A stretch of 64,000 nt of DNA from assembly GCA_020055645.1 (NCBI GenBank), contig CM034546.1, positions 57,536,001-57,600,000 of the forward strand, read 5' to 3'. Of this stretch, positions 33,789-46,524 are shown piece by piece. The notes under the pieces were generated by a model, which did not search any database, was not told where the DNA came from, and saw only the letters and a list, made by a program, of their open reading frames with translations. The DNA comes from Tomocerus qinae. Taxonomy: Eukaryota > Arthropoda > Collembola > Entomobryomorpha > Tomoceridae. The number at the start of each line of letters is the position of its first letter. Position 1 is the stretch's first letter. Both the position numbers and the translations under genes were made by a program.

Positions 33789-35492
33789 TTAGCAATGGCG
33801 GTTCAAGTAAAGATCCACGAAAACAGTTTTGTTTTCCATCAGCATTTCCTTGTATCCTTCTGTTTGCAAAACATCTGCTTTGGAGCTAAAAATTTTATTG
33901 AAATGTGCAATTATTTCAACTTTTCACTTACAAATGATTAATATCAAAACATTTATATTTACATGTTGAAAAATGAAATGGCCTTTGATTTTAGATCCAA
34001 TGCTTTACACTCGTTAGCCAGACAAAGCAGATTTGCAGCATTTTCCACGGACAGGGCTCCAATTAGAATGTTTTCGGCTTCAGTTTTTAAACTTGTGATA
34101 GCATACTTTTCTGCTATTTTAAGATAATCCGTGGCCCTCTTTTCTAACACACCAAGAGGATATATTTTGCCACTAAAAATAATAATATTTGTCCAGTGTC
34201 ATATTGGAATTATAAATGCATGAAAATTACAACTTACTTTGTATTGCTATGCGAATATTCGACATGCAGTATTACTTAATAAGCATTGTATAATGAATTA
34301 GATGATTTTTTACCTGTATATATATTGCACCATTCCACAAATAATGTGGTCATCGAAATCAGGGATTTTTATTATGTTATCAGCCACTCCTTCAAATAAC
34401 ATGGATTGAAATACTGAGCTCCGACCTATAACATTTGATTGATTATACATTGCGCTGAATATTTGGTATAAGTATTTACCGATTCAATTTACAAAATTAA
34501 AAATTAAAAAAAAACTTACTGCACAAAATGGCTTTGTGTGCCTTCATAATTTTCTTTGGGCCTTGAATGGACATATCAGAAAACATCGAAGAGACCACCA
34601 ACTTTTGGAAATCAAAAACAATGTCGTTATATCGTTCCACTTTCTTTGCCTCGGCTTCAGCGTCAGCTCCTGTTATGACGGTATGCTCTTTGCCAACGTT
34701 AATCCGAATTTTGCAGTAAATCCTGAGTACGTCGTTTTCTAACATGTGATTGTTAGAATCCAGCAATGTTGAAATCTTTTCAAAGCAGGGCCAACCACCT
34801 TTTTCGTGTGCAAAAAAGAAATTGTAGGGAAAGGATTCTGCATAAGGAAGGATAAATAATTATTAACTACTACTTTGATAATTTTATTTTACGTATGGAT
34901 TAATCATAATTGATAACCACAACCACTAAAAATATTCATAAAATTACTTTGCTTCAGCATATTTTCTTTGTGGTCCAAAATTCCAATAGTTAAATTTACA
35001 TTGATATGTTTCTTTAACAACTCAGGACTGACGTGTATGGATATATATTCACACTCTTCTTCAGAACCAATTTGTCCAACCTCTTTCGTGCTTACTGACA
35101 GATACCTGATAAGCATGTGTATAAAATAATGAAACACAAATAATATCACTACAATAAATAGCCTTGTATTATAAAAATTGAATATAATTTATACCATCTG
35201 TATTTGATTCTACCATCATCGTAAATGAATACGGGTGAATATATCATTTTTCTCTCTGCTTGAAGTTGTTTCCCAAACTTGTTGATATTCCATCGGAAAG
35301 CAAACGATTTTTCTTTGGTCTGAGTATTTGAGAAAACAATAAAAATGAAATATTAAAGTTATTTATTTAATGCATTATGTAATTTTTGATTTAAAGTTTT
35401 ATATCATTTAAAATATCCAGTTTTACCTCCGTAACTGCCAAATAATCTGGAGTGTTCAAAACCCTTTCTGCTGTTTCTGAAGATGCACTCAT
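33789..35492 (-). CDS. MATH-BTB protein C (speckle-type POZ-like)
   Basis: Seven exons (35427-35492, 35195-35319, 34948-35105, 34520-34837, 34314-34425, 33963-34172, 33789-33885) splice in frame to 361 residues. MATH and BTB are arranged as in A and B: KEKSFAFRWNI, then SSMFSDMSIQGPKK, MKAHKAILC, RSSVFQSMLF and MVQYIYSGK. The BACK-like tail has LSVENAANLLCLANE. Exon 5 is three codons shorter than in A and B, inside the BTB domain (around FQSMLFEGVADN), and exon 6 is one codon longer. Exon 4 has the same length as in B (318). It appears intact; the short BTB loop may alter partner choice. Confidence 0.9.
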
Positions 35493-37369
35493 TATCGAAA
35501 AACTAATGTATTTATACTGTACAATATTATCATTAATATTTTTAGCAATCACTAATTCAAAGGTGAAATAAGGGGGAATACTAAACACTTGATTATCTTA
35601 CAGCCTTATTGAGTGATTGTAGATGTTTGCTACACTAAACACAAATATCGACTACCAAATGAATCAAAGTGAAGATTATGCTTAGCCTGGATGGAATTGT
35701 TCAATTGGTGAAAGGTACAAGTAGATTATAGGGATGCAAGGAACCCCTTAGGATAACATTTCCCTTAGATATGATAATATTACCTTTAGTTCAATTATTC
35801 AAGTAGTAACTCATCACGAATCACGACGAATGTGGACGACCAAAGGGCAATACTTTCCATATGCGTATGGAAAAGTAGTTGCATACATAAAATAATTATG
35901 ATAGTAGTAATCCTGGGTTAATGAACATTAAACGAAGTTCCTATATACAACCCACTAATGATAACTAATAAAGAGACTACACCTTATTTGTTAACAACAT
36001 ATTAAAATATATTTTTAATTTACCAATAAACCTTTTTGCATATACTAAATTGACAGTAAAAGGTTTTCTATAAAATACATGTCCGACCCCAACCCCATCC
36101 GACATAAGATATAGGACAATATAGGACGACAAAAAATTCCAAAAAACTTTTCTGGTAATACCAAAAAAATTCTTAGCATAGCCAAAATTTCTGAGTATGT
36201 ACCATTTTTGATTACTTTTTTCCATCAGCCTTCCTTTCTTCAGCTTTTAAAATTGCAAAAAGGAATAACATAGTGAAAGATTCTCTCTGTTGCCGTTGTT
36301 TTACATTTAATTTTAATGCCACTTTGCCAAATAAATTACCAAGTTACTGGCAATACCTTAATTCCCTTTTAAAAGCCAATCTGCTTTTGTCCAATGCCAA
36401 TTTGACATTTTAGTATTCGCAAAATAAGCGTGAATCCAATAAGTTCCTCATGACTTTTCGACCCAAACCTTATATTGTAAATTGTAATGGCGTCCATTAG
36501 TAATATTATTGCCTACCATTTAAATTCGAGGTATATTGATGTATTAATTCTCCTAGGCACTATCACTATCATCAGAATCATCACTACTAAATATAATCGT
36601 CTTGTTTGAGTTGCGCGGAGAAATTCGGTATGTCGGAATGTATGCCAGTATGTATGTACTACCGTGCATAATTTTATGTTTTCAATAATGTACTCCAACG
36701 CATACTTCAATGTACTAAATTTAACACATGAAGGTATGCGCTTATGTTATTGAAAACATTAATTATTACTATGCATGGTACTAAATAGGTATTTCATAAT
36801 AGCGTAGTGTGCACGCTCTCTGAGTGCAGTTCCTTTCTCGCTTTCATCACAATTATGTGTGTGCTGTTTAAATGTATAAACGATTTATTCGGATATCAAA
36901 CACAAAATGGTAAAATGCAAAAATTTTTTGAATCTCTAATTAACGTCTTTAAGCGTTAAGATAGTAGCCATCTATATTGCTAAATTTTCATAAAATATTG
37001 CATATAGATATCAAAAATCTCTAAAGCTGCAAAAACATGTGCCAAAATATATAATACATGATATATTAATGATTGCTTCTCGTAAACACGTTTTCAATTT
37101 TTGGATTAATTACAAATTTCAAAGAATTTACAAAGATATGTAAATTTAGATTTCAAACCTCAGTTCATAACGCAAGCTTGTACTATTTTACTTGTACTTG
37201 TTCATACTCAATATAATATAGTAAAACTAAGAAAGTCTGAAATAGTAATTTACACATTTCACAGTGTACATAGTACAACGTAGTTGTTAAAATAGTAAAT
37301 GATAAATTTTTCACAAATTTCGCGTTTCTACGCCAATTCCCTTTTTCAGTATGCCATTCGGTTGTATAA
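35493..37369. other. noncoding intergenic
   Basis: Only short motif-free frames. No gene or clear repeat. Confidence 0.4.
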
Positions 37370-37377
37370 GTGAGGGT

Positions 37378-37481
37378 CAAGCACGTATCCAAATAGGGGG
37401 CCGGGCCCCCCTAAGTTATAAGTTATTATTATAATATATTGTGGTGTGCACCCCTAGGTCACACTCCTGGATAGGTGCTTG
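37378..37481. mobile_element. short hAT-like MITE, 104 bp
   Basis: The left end CAAGCACGTATCCA and right end TGGATAGGTGCTTG are inverted repeats with one mismatch. The flanks GTGAGGGT (37370-37377) and GTGAGAGT (37482-37489) are an 8-bp duplication with one difference. GGGGGGCC/GGCCCCCC runs lie inside. It shares its end with elements at 62180 and 15778. Confidence 0.8.
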
Positions 37482-37925
37482 GTGAGAGTACTCATACTCA
37501 TCAATAAGCTAAATGACATCCTAGAAAAATCTGAATTAGCGCAAGAAAAGGGTGGAAATTGGACGGATATATTCTCTCACCACAACTTATTGCTCCAAAC
37601 AAAGTTAAATTTAGTAGGGTATGTTAGGCGGGGATATACATTTTCGCTGTAACATTTTACCAGTTTAAAATACAAATAAAGGGCACCAACAACTTAAAAT
37701 AATGAAATGTTACTTGGTTGGTCAAATGAAATAAAAATTACGCACCTATGTTTTGCTTTCATATGCTTATACAGTCATTGGCAGCAATTAGCTTGCTACA
37801 CATACACGTTGTGTAAAAGAATGCTTGGTTGACCGGAAAGATGTTGATTATAATTAAGTGATTATAAAAATTATAATGACTCCCACTATAGGTACTTGGT
37901 TAGTCTATCTGTTTTATCTGTCTAT

Positions 37926-38400
37926 CTATAGGTAGATGTAGCAGTCAACTATCTCGATTAGTTGGCATTCCAGAATACAAGCGGCAAATGTTTCAGTGGC
38001 TTTCTTTTCCTGAAAATTAAAACTTTTGTTTTTGTTAAATTTATGTTGATTGTTGGTCTTAAAATAGTTACTTAACTTTTCTTGAAGGTGAACTGGGTTA
38101 TAAGCTAGTAGCCCCATATCGTCAGCATATAAAAGGATATGAATGCTTCTATGTCCTAGATGAACCGATGGAATATTAGAGTTGCTTGGGTGTTTAATTA
38201 TCTTATCTTATTTTATCTTCAAAAAAGGTAAACAGTATCGCACTTTTTTTGGATGTCATTTCACCTTTGCGTTTATATATATGATTGTGATAAATGAATT
38301 CAGAGCTAGTTTCTGAATCCTCGAGTTTGTTCCAAAGTTTTTTATGACAGATAGTGTCAAAAGTCTTAGAAAGGTCGATAAATAGTGCATAAAACGTGTT
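37926..38400 (-). pseudogene. LINE (Jockey/CR1-like) reverse-transcriptase relic
   Basis: On the minus strand, ALFIDLSKTFDTICHKKLW (38353-38391) matches RT motif A of non-LTR retrotransposons. Further on, HILLYADDMGLLAYN has the catalytic YADD (38118-38129), followed by LQEKLSNYF and a Lys/Asn-rich tail. The stretch between the two motifs is too short and contains stops, so the gene is broken and truncated on both sides. Confidence 0.8.
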
Positions 38401-41400
38401 TCCATTTCAATAGATTGTTTTTTGAATGACTGCACTTAAAATGCTTATTGTTGTAGGTCCAAAGAAGATTTATGACGACCAACCAAGATACGACCAAGAC
38501 GATAGTTATTGCACAGTAACAATTATTAGGTATTTTATAACGTAAATTTTGTACCGCAACTTTCTGAACTGAAATAAACATGTTATGTTTATTTCAGTGA
38601 ATTCTACATTTAATACTAGTATTTCCCTATTGTTGCTAAATGTATGTTTCGTATTTATAGATTCAGCAGTGTTTCGGAATCATAATGCAAATAAAGGAAA
38701 TCAACAGTCATATTTGGAGACACTGAATACCGACAGTCAGCAAACTAAAAATCAATCCTCGCGACACAAAGACAATGCGATGCCTAAGTTTGATGTTAAA
38801 AACCAAACAAACTTTTCAGAAAATTTAAACCAATCGAAATCAAATGTAAGTAGAATTTTGCCAAATATACCCCCTAAAACTAATGCTAAAAAATCAAATA
38901 TTTACAAAAGTTTCGGAAAATTAGAACCTTTCAAGTAGAACTTTTCCACATATTCTACCCAAAACTGATGTTAAAAACCAAGCATTTGCGAATTTTGCGA
39001 ACTGTCAGAAACAGAACCGCAGTAAAAATTTCCAACATATTTTGCAAAAGTAGCATTGCAAATCGAATTATAAATTTTCAAGCATTGGCAATTAAGCGAA
39101 AATTAACCTATAATAATAAAACCATGCCGTTGCTACAAGGACGTTAAGCAATTTTTGTTATTAAACAAGAATGACTTAAGCAAAAAGGCTGCCAAGCATC
39201 TTATAAAGTTTAATAATGAGAATCCGGTGCATGACACAAATTATTGTGTAGATGTTAAAGCTAAAAAAGTGGGGTTGGAAAAATTAATAACATCGATTTG
39301 CAATGCATTGCATAGTGTACAATGTTATCTTAAAGACGAGGAAGTCAGTTTTCAGATAAGAAATAAGTTAAAAAAATTTCTAAACGCCTCACCCGTAAAA
39401 ATAGCGATCAATGTCTATATATTGTAAGGGCTTGTTGAAAACACGCTCATAGCAATTTTAGTAATATCTCCTTCAAATTGTACTTAAAATGGTTTGGTAG
39501 TTCAAAATACTGTGCAAATAAAATTTCGATGCAAAACACTTCTACCGAAACAGGTGAATTATTTTTTAATTAACCAACATTTAACGCATATTATCACGTA
39601 ACAAAGTTTGAACAAAAAGCTAAAACACAAAAATTTGAAAAAAAATTGAACACATCTAACAAAAATATCACAAATTAATCAGAATACTCAGGTTCAGGAT
39701 ATCTACGAGGCTTTCTTACAGTTTTCCCACTTTGGCTGCTTGTAAATCTGGGGGTGGGGTTGTGGGTGAGTGCAGGGAAAGTCGAGAACACCCTGCTCCG
39801 TGAGGGTTAATCCGTCCTATTAAAAAAACTAGTAATCTTCGAGCACGCTGGGCCATTGGCGGTGTAATTCCTCGAATTTGGCGGACATCTTCCAAAGGAA
39901 TTTCGAGGTCGGGAGACTGGTGTACCCTTAAGCGCCTTATCCACTGGCATGAAATCCGAGTAAATATCTTGTAAAAGATAAAAACGGCTATTTTCCATGG
40001 GGATTTCAGGATCGTGAGATTGTTGAACTAATAGCTGCCACACCCAACAGCCAGAAAAACACATAAATATCTTCTAAAAGATAAAAACGCCTATTGAACA
40101 GTTAAAAAAGTTCACCGAAATAATTAAAAAGGTTATTTCATTTTTAATTGTAGGAAATCAATAGATATTATACTACAGCAATTTCCTCCTTTCAAAAACC
40201 GAAAGTTTTGGTACCGGGAAACACCCATCTCGGTATCATGAAAAAGATTGACATATTAGGTTGCCGAGTCTCCTGAAGGGAGATTTGAAGTGTGATCAAT
40301 TTTTTCTGGATTAAATGGTGAAGATAGACCTTATACCACTATAAAAATTCAAAGTGGTATAGTGACTACAAAAAACCAGAAACTGGGGGACTGATGGCGT
40401 ATAATCGCAATGATTCTTGTGCAAACATTTGCTGCAACATAGTCTTCAAACGAATTACAAATGTTGGCTAATGAACAAGCCGAAGCAATGCAAAACATTG
40501 CATCAAAAATTAAATTAAACCCAAAAACACTTGCCTTTTTAAACAACGATAAAAGAATTTGTGTCCTTCTACAGTACAAAGAAAAGGAAGAAAATGCAGT
40601 TGCCAATATTAATTGGCTAATCTTACATTCAGAGGCTATATAACAAAGACAAACCAGTCCGTTTAAACCCGTTGCTTTTTCGTCGATGAGATTCATAGAC
40701 GTCATTATTCGTCATTATTTCCCGAATACAACATTATAAACAGGGGAATAATTAGCACCGTCTGTCATAAAAGGTTTGAAGTAACCTTTGAAGACTTGGA
40801 AAAAAAATGGGTCAGCATCGTCAAACCGAACAAGCCAGACAATATTCCTGTGCAGGTCTACTGTAAATTCGACGATTGCTTTTTGCAAAATTACTTTGGT
40901 AGCATTAATAAATTAGACAGGAATCACAGTTGCTTAAAGAAGAATTTCAATGTCTTAAGTTTCTCTTTGAGCGAAAAATCCGTATGGAGCAAATTATTGG
41001 ATCGCGGTTAATGGATGAGGCATTTCATAGATTGTCTCAAAAATGGTAATTATTAAACCAATTCAATATTTGTGTATGTAGTCAATATTTGCAATTTTTT
41101 TATTTTGGCTGAGGTATAATATATATCAAGAAAGGCTAAAACTTAAGTTTTTTCAGATTTTATTCGCAAAGTAAAAATATTTCCTAAGCACGAAGGAAAT
41201 TCGCAAAATTAGGATGCTGAAATTGAAAGATTTGGTGAAGAGGTTCAAAATTTATTTGAAAAAGAAACCAAACGCTAAGCACTGGCAAAGTGCTACACCA
41301 TTTCGAGCTCTGAATGCGAAGACGATGTAAAGGTGTTTGTCGGGTTACCATTCCCTAAAACAATAGAATATTTTGAAAGGAATTTGAATTATTTAACAGA

Positions 41401-41570
41401 AATGGCAAAAGGAAAAAAAATAATGAAAAGAGGGAAATCTTCGTACCGCAAGCCGAATGCTAGAGTGCTAGCTCGCAACAAGAAAATTCCCTACAGTGTT
41501 GCTAAGCGACAGGTAATCATGAAGTTGTCCTTCGAAAAACCACCAGAGCGTATAAGGAAAGACTAACGTC
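38401..41570. other. block of unidentified decayed ORFs
   Basis: About 3 kb with several plus-strand frames of coding-like composition that do not link up: 38585-38938 (Asn/Lys/Ser-rich), 39155-39427, 40461-40643, about 40673-41011 (FFVDEIHRR, then HKRFEVTFEDLEKKWVSI) and 41216-41566 (DAEIERFGEEVQNLF, stop, SSECEDDVKVFVG, LPFPKTIEYFERN, and a very basic tail). In-frame stops and shifts separate them. A 34-base direct repeat (TAAATATCTT[G/C]TAAAAGATAAAAACG) occurs at 39957 and 40061. I do not recognise the proteins. A decayed selfish element or integrated viral sequence is possible. Confidence 0.4.
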
Positions 41571-41755
41571 AAATTCCAAGTAATGACTTCAGACAGCACC
41601 CAAGAATCCCAAAAAAATGTACAAAAAAAGCTGTAGCAAATAGGGTTGTGCGCAGTCCTGTCGAGTTGGACAAAAAACGCCTGTGATGGTGCATACGCAT
41701 ATTATTAAATTATTGAATTTTAAATGTTACACAATTTGTCAATAAATGTTGAAAA

Positions 41756-42125
41756 TAAAATCAGAAATATAAAATCAGAAAAATTAAATCAAAAAATGAA
41801 AACAAAAAATAAAATCAAAAAAGTAAAAACAAAAATGAAAATCAAAAAATGAAAATAAAAAATGAAAACAAAAAATAAAATCAAAAAAGTAAAAACAAAA
41901 AATAAAATCAAAAAATGAAAATAAAAAATGAAAACAAAAAATAAAATCAAAAAATTAAAAACAAAAAATAAAATCAAAAAGGTAAAAACAAAAAATAAAA
42001 TCAAAAAATGAAAACAAAAAATAAAATCAAACAATTAAAAACAAAAAAATAAAATCAAAAAACGAAAACAAAATATAAAATCAAAAAAGTAAAAACAAAT
42101 TAAATTAAATCAGAAGAATTAAATC
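41756..42125. repeat. A-rich minisatellite
   Basis: About 370 bases of AAAATCAAAAAATGAAAACA and close variants (AAAATCAAAAAAGTAAAAAC), with a basic step near 20 bases and longer blocks of about 40. It gives an artificial Phe/Ile/Leu-rich open frame on the minus strand that should be ignored. Confidence 0.9.
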
Positions 42126-43620
42126 AGTGAAATTAAATCATTAATAGGTTGGGTGGGCGGAAGGGGTTATAGGGGGTTAGGTTTAAGTGGATTAAAGTCT
42201 ACATAAGCAAATATGCTAGCTTTCTTAAAATATCTACAAATACACATAGCTCCATAGTACTATCGGAGATTAAGGCGTCGGCTTCCCTCTTGATGTGTAG
42301 TAGTTTTTCTTTCAAATATCCACTCATAAAAGTAGTATATAGCATACTATAGATGCATTCCTAGTAAACACATAGTATACGAGTTCCGTAGTGGGCCAAA
42401 TGAGGAGGAATGTGTATCTCCCCTCCTAACATACCCTACTAAAATTAATTTTTAAGTTTTAATAATTGAAATCCTGTTTATCAAACTGACTATTGCGAAC
42501 ACTCCCTATCCTTCCCTTAGTTTAGAAGGTAAGATTATGATAAATCAGTGTAGGGTATCCACCCTAAGATTGGGTCTTTTAGTGCAGCGGATGCTGTAGT
42601 CGCAATGGATGGAAAGATGGAAATAAGTGAAGATGGAAGTAAATGGGACAATCCCAAAAATCCACATTCAAAGGTTGGCATGGAAAATCAAATTTGATCC
42701 GTGGGTCATGTAAGGTTACTTTTTGTGGTTACATGTTTAAAGAACTGAGCATTATAATTTGAGCCGCATAAATTCCTACTTCAAACTTAGAATCAGTTTT
42801 TTTGAGGTAATCCTAAATTAAAGTACAGCAATTCATATTGACTAAAAAATCAAATGGTGCATCAAGAAGTTCATTGAGTAATTTCCGGGCTTAGGAAGGC
42901 TTCTGATACAGTTGAGTTAACTCCATGAATACAATACGTTGCGGTGAACATTTTGACAGCCAATGGGAAAGTTTGGATAGCGAAATCTGTGTTTGAAAAA
43001 TAATTTCTCAAACAGTGGATATCGATAGGGGATAGTTGGCGTTCGTTTCCAAAATCGAATTTCCCATCCGTTCCATGCAAATAAAGAGACTAAAAACACA
43101 AAAGTGGCAAAAATTGAATGTATTGCCTACCCTAATTAAACAATTTGATTTTTTAAAGTCGAAGACATGGATTTTTAAGTGTCACAACATATATGTATGT
43201 AATAATATTATACGGGATCATTAGGTAAATAATTATACATGTATACATACTCCGTATTCCTTGACTCACTGTTTAAGAGCATTTTGTTGGATACTGTTTT
43301 ATTGGCCTGATATAGAAATAAATTTATCCAATCTGGTTATGATTATAAACGTACATTGGTATACATGAAAAAGCCTATATATCCATATATTTTGTTTGAT
43401 TTGGTATTGTTAATAGGACTTTTATTGTTCCTTCCAGTCAGTTCAGTTTTATACAATACCAAAATACTAATTCATGTGATCTAAAGTTTTATTTTTGTCT
43501 TATTGTCTAACTACCTAAAATTTCACAATATTTGTCTAGATTTAGCATGATATATTTCAAGTATCAACATAAAAATAATAAATTATTTCGTTTAGTTAAC
43601 TTATTTCTTAACAGTTGCAC
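42126..43620. other. noncoding intergenic
   Basis: No gene recognised; short motif-free frames on both strands. CTAACATACCCTACTAAAATT at 42426 is partly complementary to words near 37610, hinting at a shared repeat. Confidence 0.35.
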
Positions 43621-43650
43621 CGACACCTTTATATAAAGCTGCTAATGAAT

Positions 43651-43755
43651 ATAAGGCTATTTCCTGCACCAAACAAAATTGAATATTGATTTACTTTTTA
43701 CTGTACCAATCTGAAAATAGGTAGAGGCTTTGCTATCCTTAAAGAACGATATCGT
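43651..43755. repeat. dispersed copy of the 34-bp repeat family
   Basis: GGCTATTTCCTGCACCAAAC, CTGTACCAATCTGAAAATAG and GCTATCCTTAAAGAACGATA follow the order of the array at 21356-21485, in the same orientation, with only two and a half units. Confidence 0.7.
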
Positions 43756-44712
43756 CTACTATTTGATGCATATTGTGCCTTTCCTATGTCAACTTGAAAT
43801 TGCATATTGGGCATTTCATACTTTAAGTGGTGTTGGTCTAGCTCAAGGTGCTTCAATCGATAATGTTTCACTGATTTAAACTCTCTCTTATTAATAACGA
43901 TGAAATATCATTGATGTGTAGATAAATTTCAGATTAGCCACAGAGAACTATTTTTTAATGATTTAAACTTTTACTACATTATGTCATAAAAATCAGTTGC
44001 TTATTCCTTTAATAAAATGTCAAAGAAAGAGACATTTGGGAGATTGGGGCGAAATGGAGTCAAGTTTTATAACTACCAATAACAATAAACGGTCCTACGG
44101 CATAGTTTTTGTGAGATTGCAAATTGTAGGTATTACTTACATTAATAAAAGTGAAGGAGATTTTCGCCGATTGCAATATTTGAAAAATATCCGTTAATCG
44201 ATGCCGCGTAACTGTAAGTAAAATTATATAATGTAATCAAAATGTGATTTTTAATCGGCGAAAGTAAATTTAGCAATACTTATCTGTTACTAAATATGTA
44301 GATAGAAATGATCAAAGAATTACCGAACCAATGACAATACATGACACTTTGCTGAGATGGTACCACCGCTGATGCCTGAAAGATAAAAATGTTTTAATGT
44401 ACGTGTCAAATCACAATTTTTAAAGGATACAAATAAAACTGTTTAATTTTCAGGTTGCGCAATTTTATCTTTTTTTCAAATTAAAATTCACGTACAGTTT
44501 ATTTTCAATTAACGTACCAAGTATAAATTGCGATTGCGATGCACACATGTTGACAGAACTACATGCAAGGCATGTGAACTACTCCACAGGTCGTCCCTGA
44601 ATGAAGAAATTGCAAAAGGATTTGGAAATTATATCCTGCATTTTATATAAGTAGTTTTGGCTGCTCCATTTTTGAGACAAACTTAAATTCTGCAGAACGT
44701 AGTTCCACGCAG

Positions 44713-45108
44713 TTGAGGATAACTACAGTTTGGTTTGTGATGTGCATCCTGCCATTTACTGCAGCTGAACATGTTTTATTTTTATTTATTCAGTGGATTT
44801 TAAGGTGTTTTTATTCAGAACATACAATATTTAATGCACGTCTAACATTCGGAAGATATTTTAGTATTCTGTTCATTATTTGGAGCCCATTTGTAATTGC
44901 AGTTGCATGGTCAATTACTAAAAAGTGCAGAGAAAGGGTTGGAAATAGACTACTTTGCAAATCTCACCTTAATATTATTTCATCAAACCAGACACTCAAT
45001 CCTCTCCCACTCCATGTACCCAGAGAAATTGTTACGCATTATTACATGTATTCCGTAGCTTTGCTTGCAATAACAGGCAACAACAGCTGTGGAATTTCAC
45101 ATGACTAG
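44713..45108 (+). CDS. hypothetical membrane-segment ORF
   Basis: An open frame of up to 131 residues after an acceptor-like CCACGCAG; the first ATG is nine codons in. It contains two hydrophobic segments (HVLFLFIQWILRCFY and FSILFIIWSPFVIAVAWSI) and then a basic stretch. No family is recognised. It could be one exon of a multi-pass receptor gene or a chance frame. No clear partner exon was found nearby. Confidence 0.2.
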   Translation: MRITTVWFVMCILPFTAAEHVLFLFIQWILRCFYSEHTIFNARLTFGRYFSILFIIWSPFVIAVAWSITKKCRERVGNRLLCKSHLNIISSNQTLNPLPLHVPREIVTHYYMYSVALLAITGNNSCGISHD

Positions 45109-46524
45109 CAAACTGTAGCAAATAGGTAGCTTGAAAAAAGGCTATTAATATGTATTGGCACATAGCAAGTATAAATGGAATAGCTACCACAATTTAATAA
45201 ACATCGCGAATGGCTACTTATAGATTATTGGCATGCATTATTGCATATGGAGTTGATTGCACTGACCAAATGCAACATTTACTTATATATTGCGTATAGC
45301 ACTTAAACTACCATGTTATTACGGCTTATCTAACTCTTCTTAATTCTAATTCTCCAGATTATTATTATAACATAACAGACCAGGACGATTTATATTACTT
45401 TACATTCGAGTTAGTAGTAATTCAATGCCAGTTTAAAATCAAATACCTGTATGCATAATTTAATTCTTAAATTTAGATTTCATCGCATAACGTACTATAA
45501 ATATTTGCGGTATTGGTATTACTTCCTATTTTAGTAAACCATTTTATTAATAATATAGATAGTAGAATACAAGTAGAGAAAAATTTTAAAATCTAGTTTA
45601 TTACAAACAAATAGCAAGCTTGAAAAAATGTTTTTTAATTTTAGAAATCATAAAAATTTGCTATACATAAATATGATATATAATTACATACACAAATACA
45701 TATTCATGTATTAGAGATATGAGATAACATGATTGCCCCGCTTATAATTAGTTTAAGAAAGATTGTTTAGGCTTTCATTGACATAAAACAATTGTCTGTA
45801 GTCTGTATCTCTCCCCATGTTATGATCGTTATGCAAACGAGGCAATTTAATTTTGACTCCCCCATACCAAATATTTGCAGGCTTATATTATTATGTTCTG
45901 ACAGGGGACAAATTAATGGAGAGAAACTGAAAAATGTGTTAGATCACTGGAATCCATATCCTATTCGAAATAGGCCATTTTAAAGTGGTTCAGTTTTTCG
46001 TTTTTTTCAGTGTTTCAGTGGTCGAGATGTTTTTAATACATGAAAGGTGATGGCCAACATAATATTTGGATTCTGGCCCTTAGTTCAACTTCAATTTTCT
46101 GTATTATTGTTACTTCGATTTCGAGTAAAATTACATGTAGGTGCATCAAGCTGAAAATCCGACACTCTGCTTTAAGAATAAAAGTTTCCTCATACAGCAG
46201 CACAACTTGATAAACCGGTTAGATTGCATAAAAAAGGTATCAATCTTCACATGTGTAAGATCAAGGTCAATAGTCAATATTTAAAGACATTGAATAATAA
46301 TAAATACATATACCTACCTATAATATATTCATTCTTGTATAACTTTTATAGCTACAGTTGTATAAGATTTCTGTTACATCAAACGTAGTAGTACTATCTC
46401 ATACTAACCGAAGGAATTTACAACAAACTTACAGTCTATAGTAGTAATCGACACATGACGTACAATCTAAGGGATTTTTTGCATTTAGAAAATACATGTT
46501 TCAGTTTAATTCTAAACAGCTACC
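45109..46524. other. 5' flank of the P450 gene
   Basis: AT-rich noncoding sequence; nothing recognised. Confidence 0.4.

Noticed and set aside
41789..42034. 81-residue Phe/Ile/Leu-rich membrane-like frame
   Set aside because: It is only the translation of the A-rich minisatellite.
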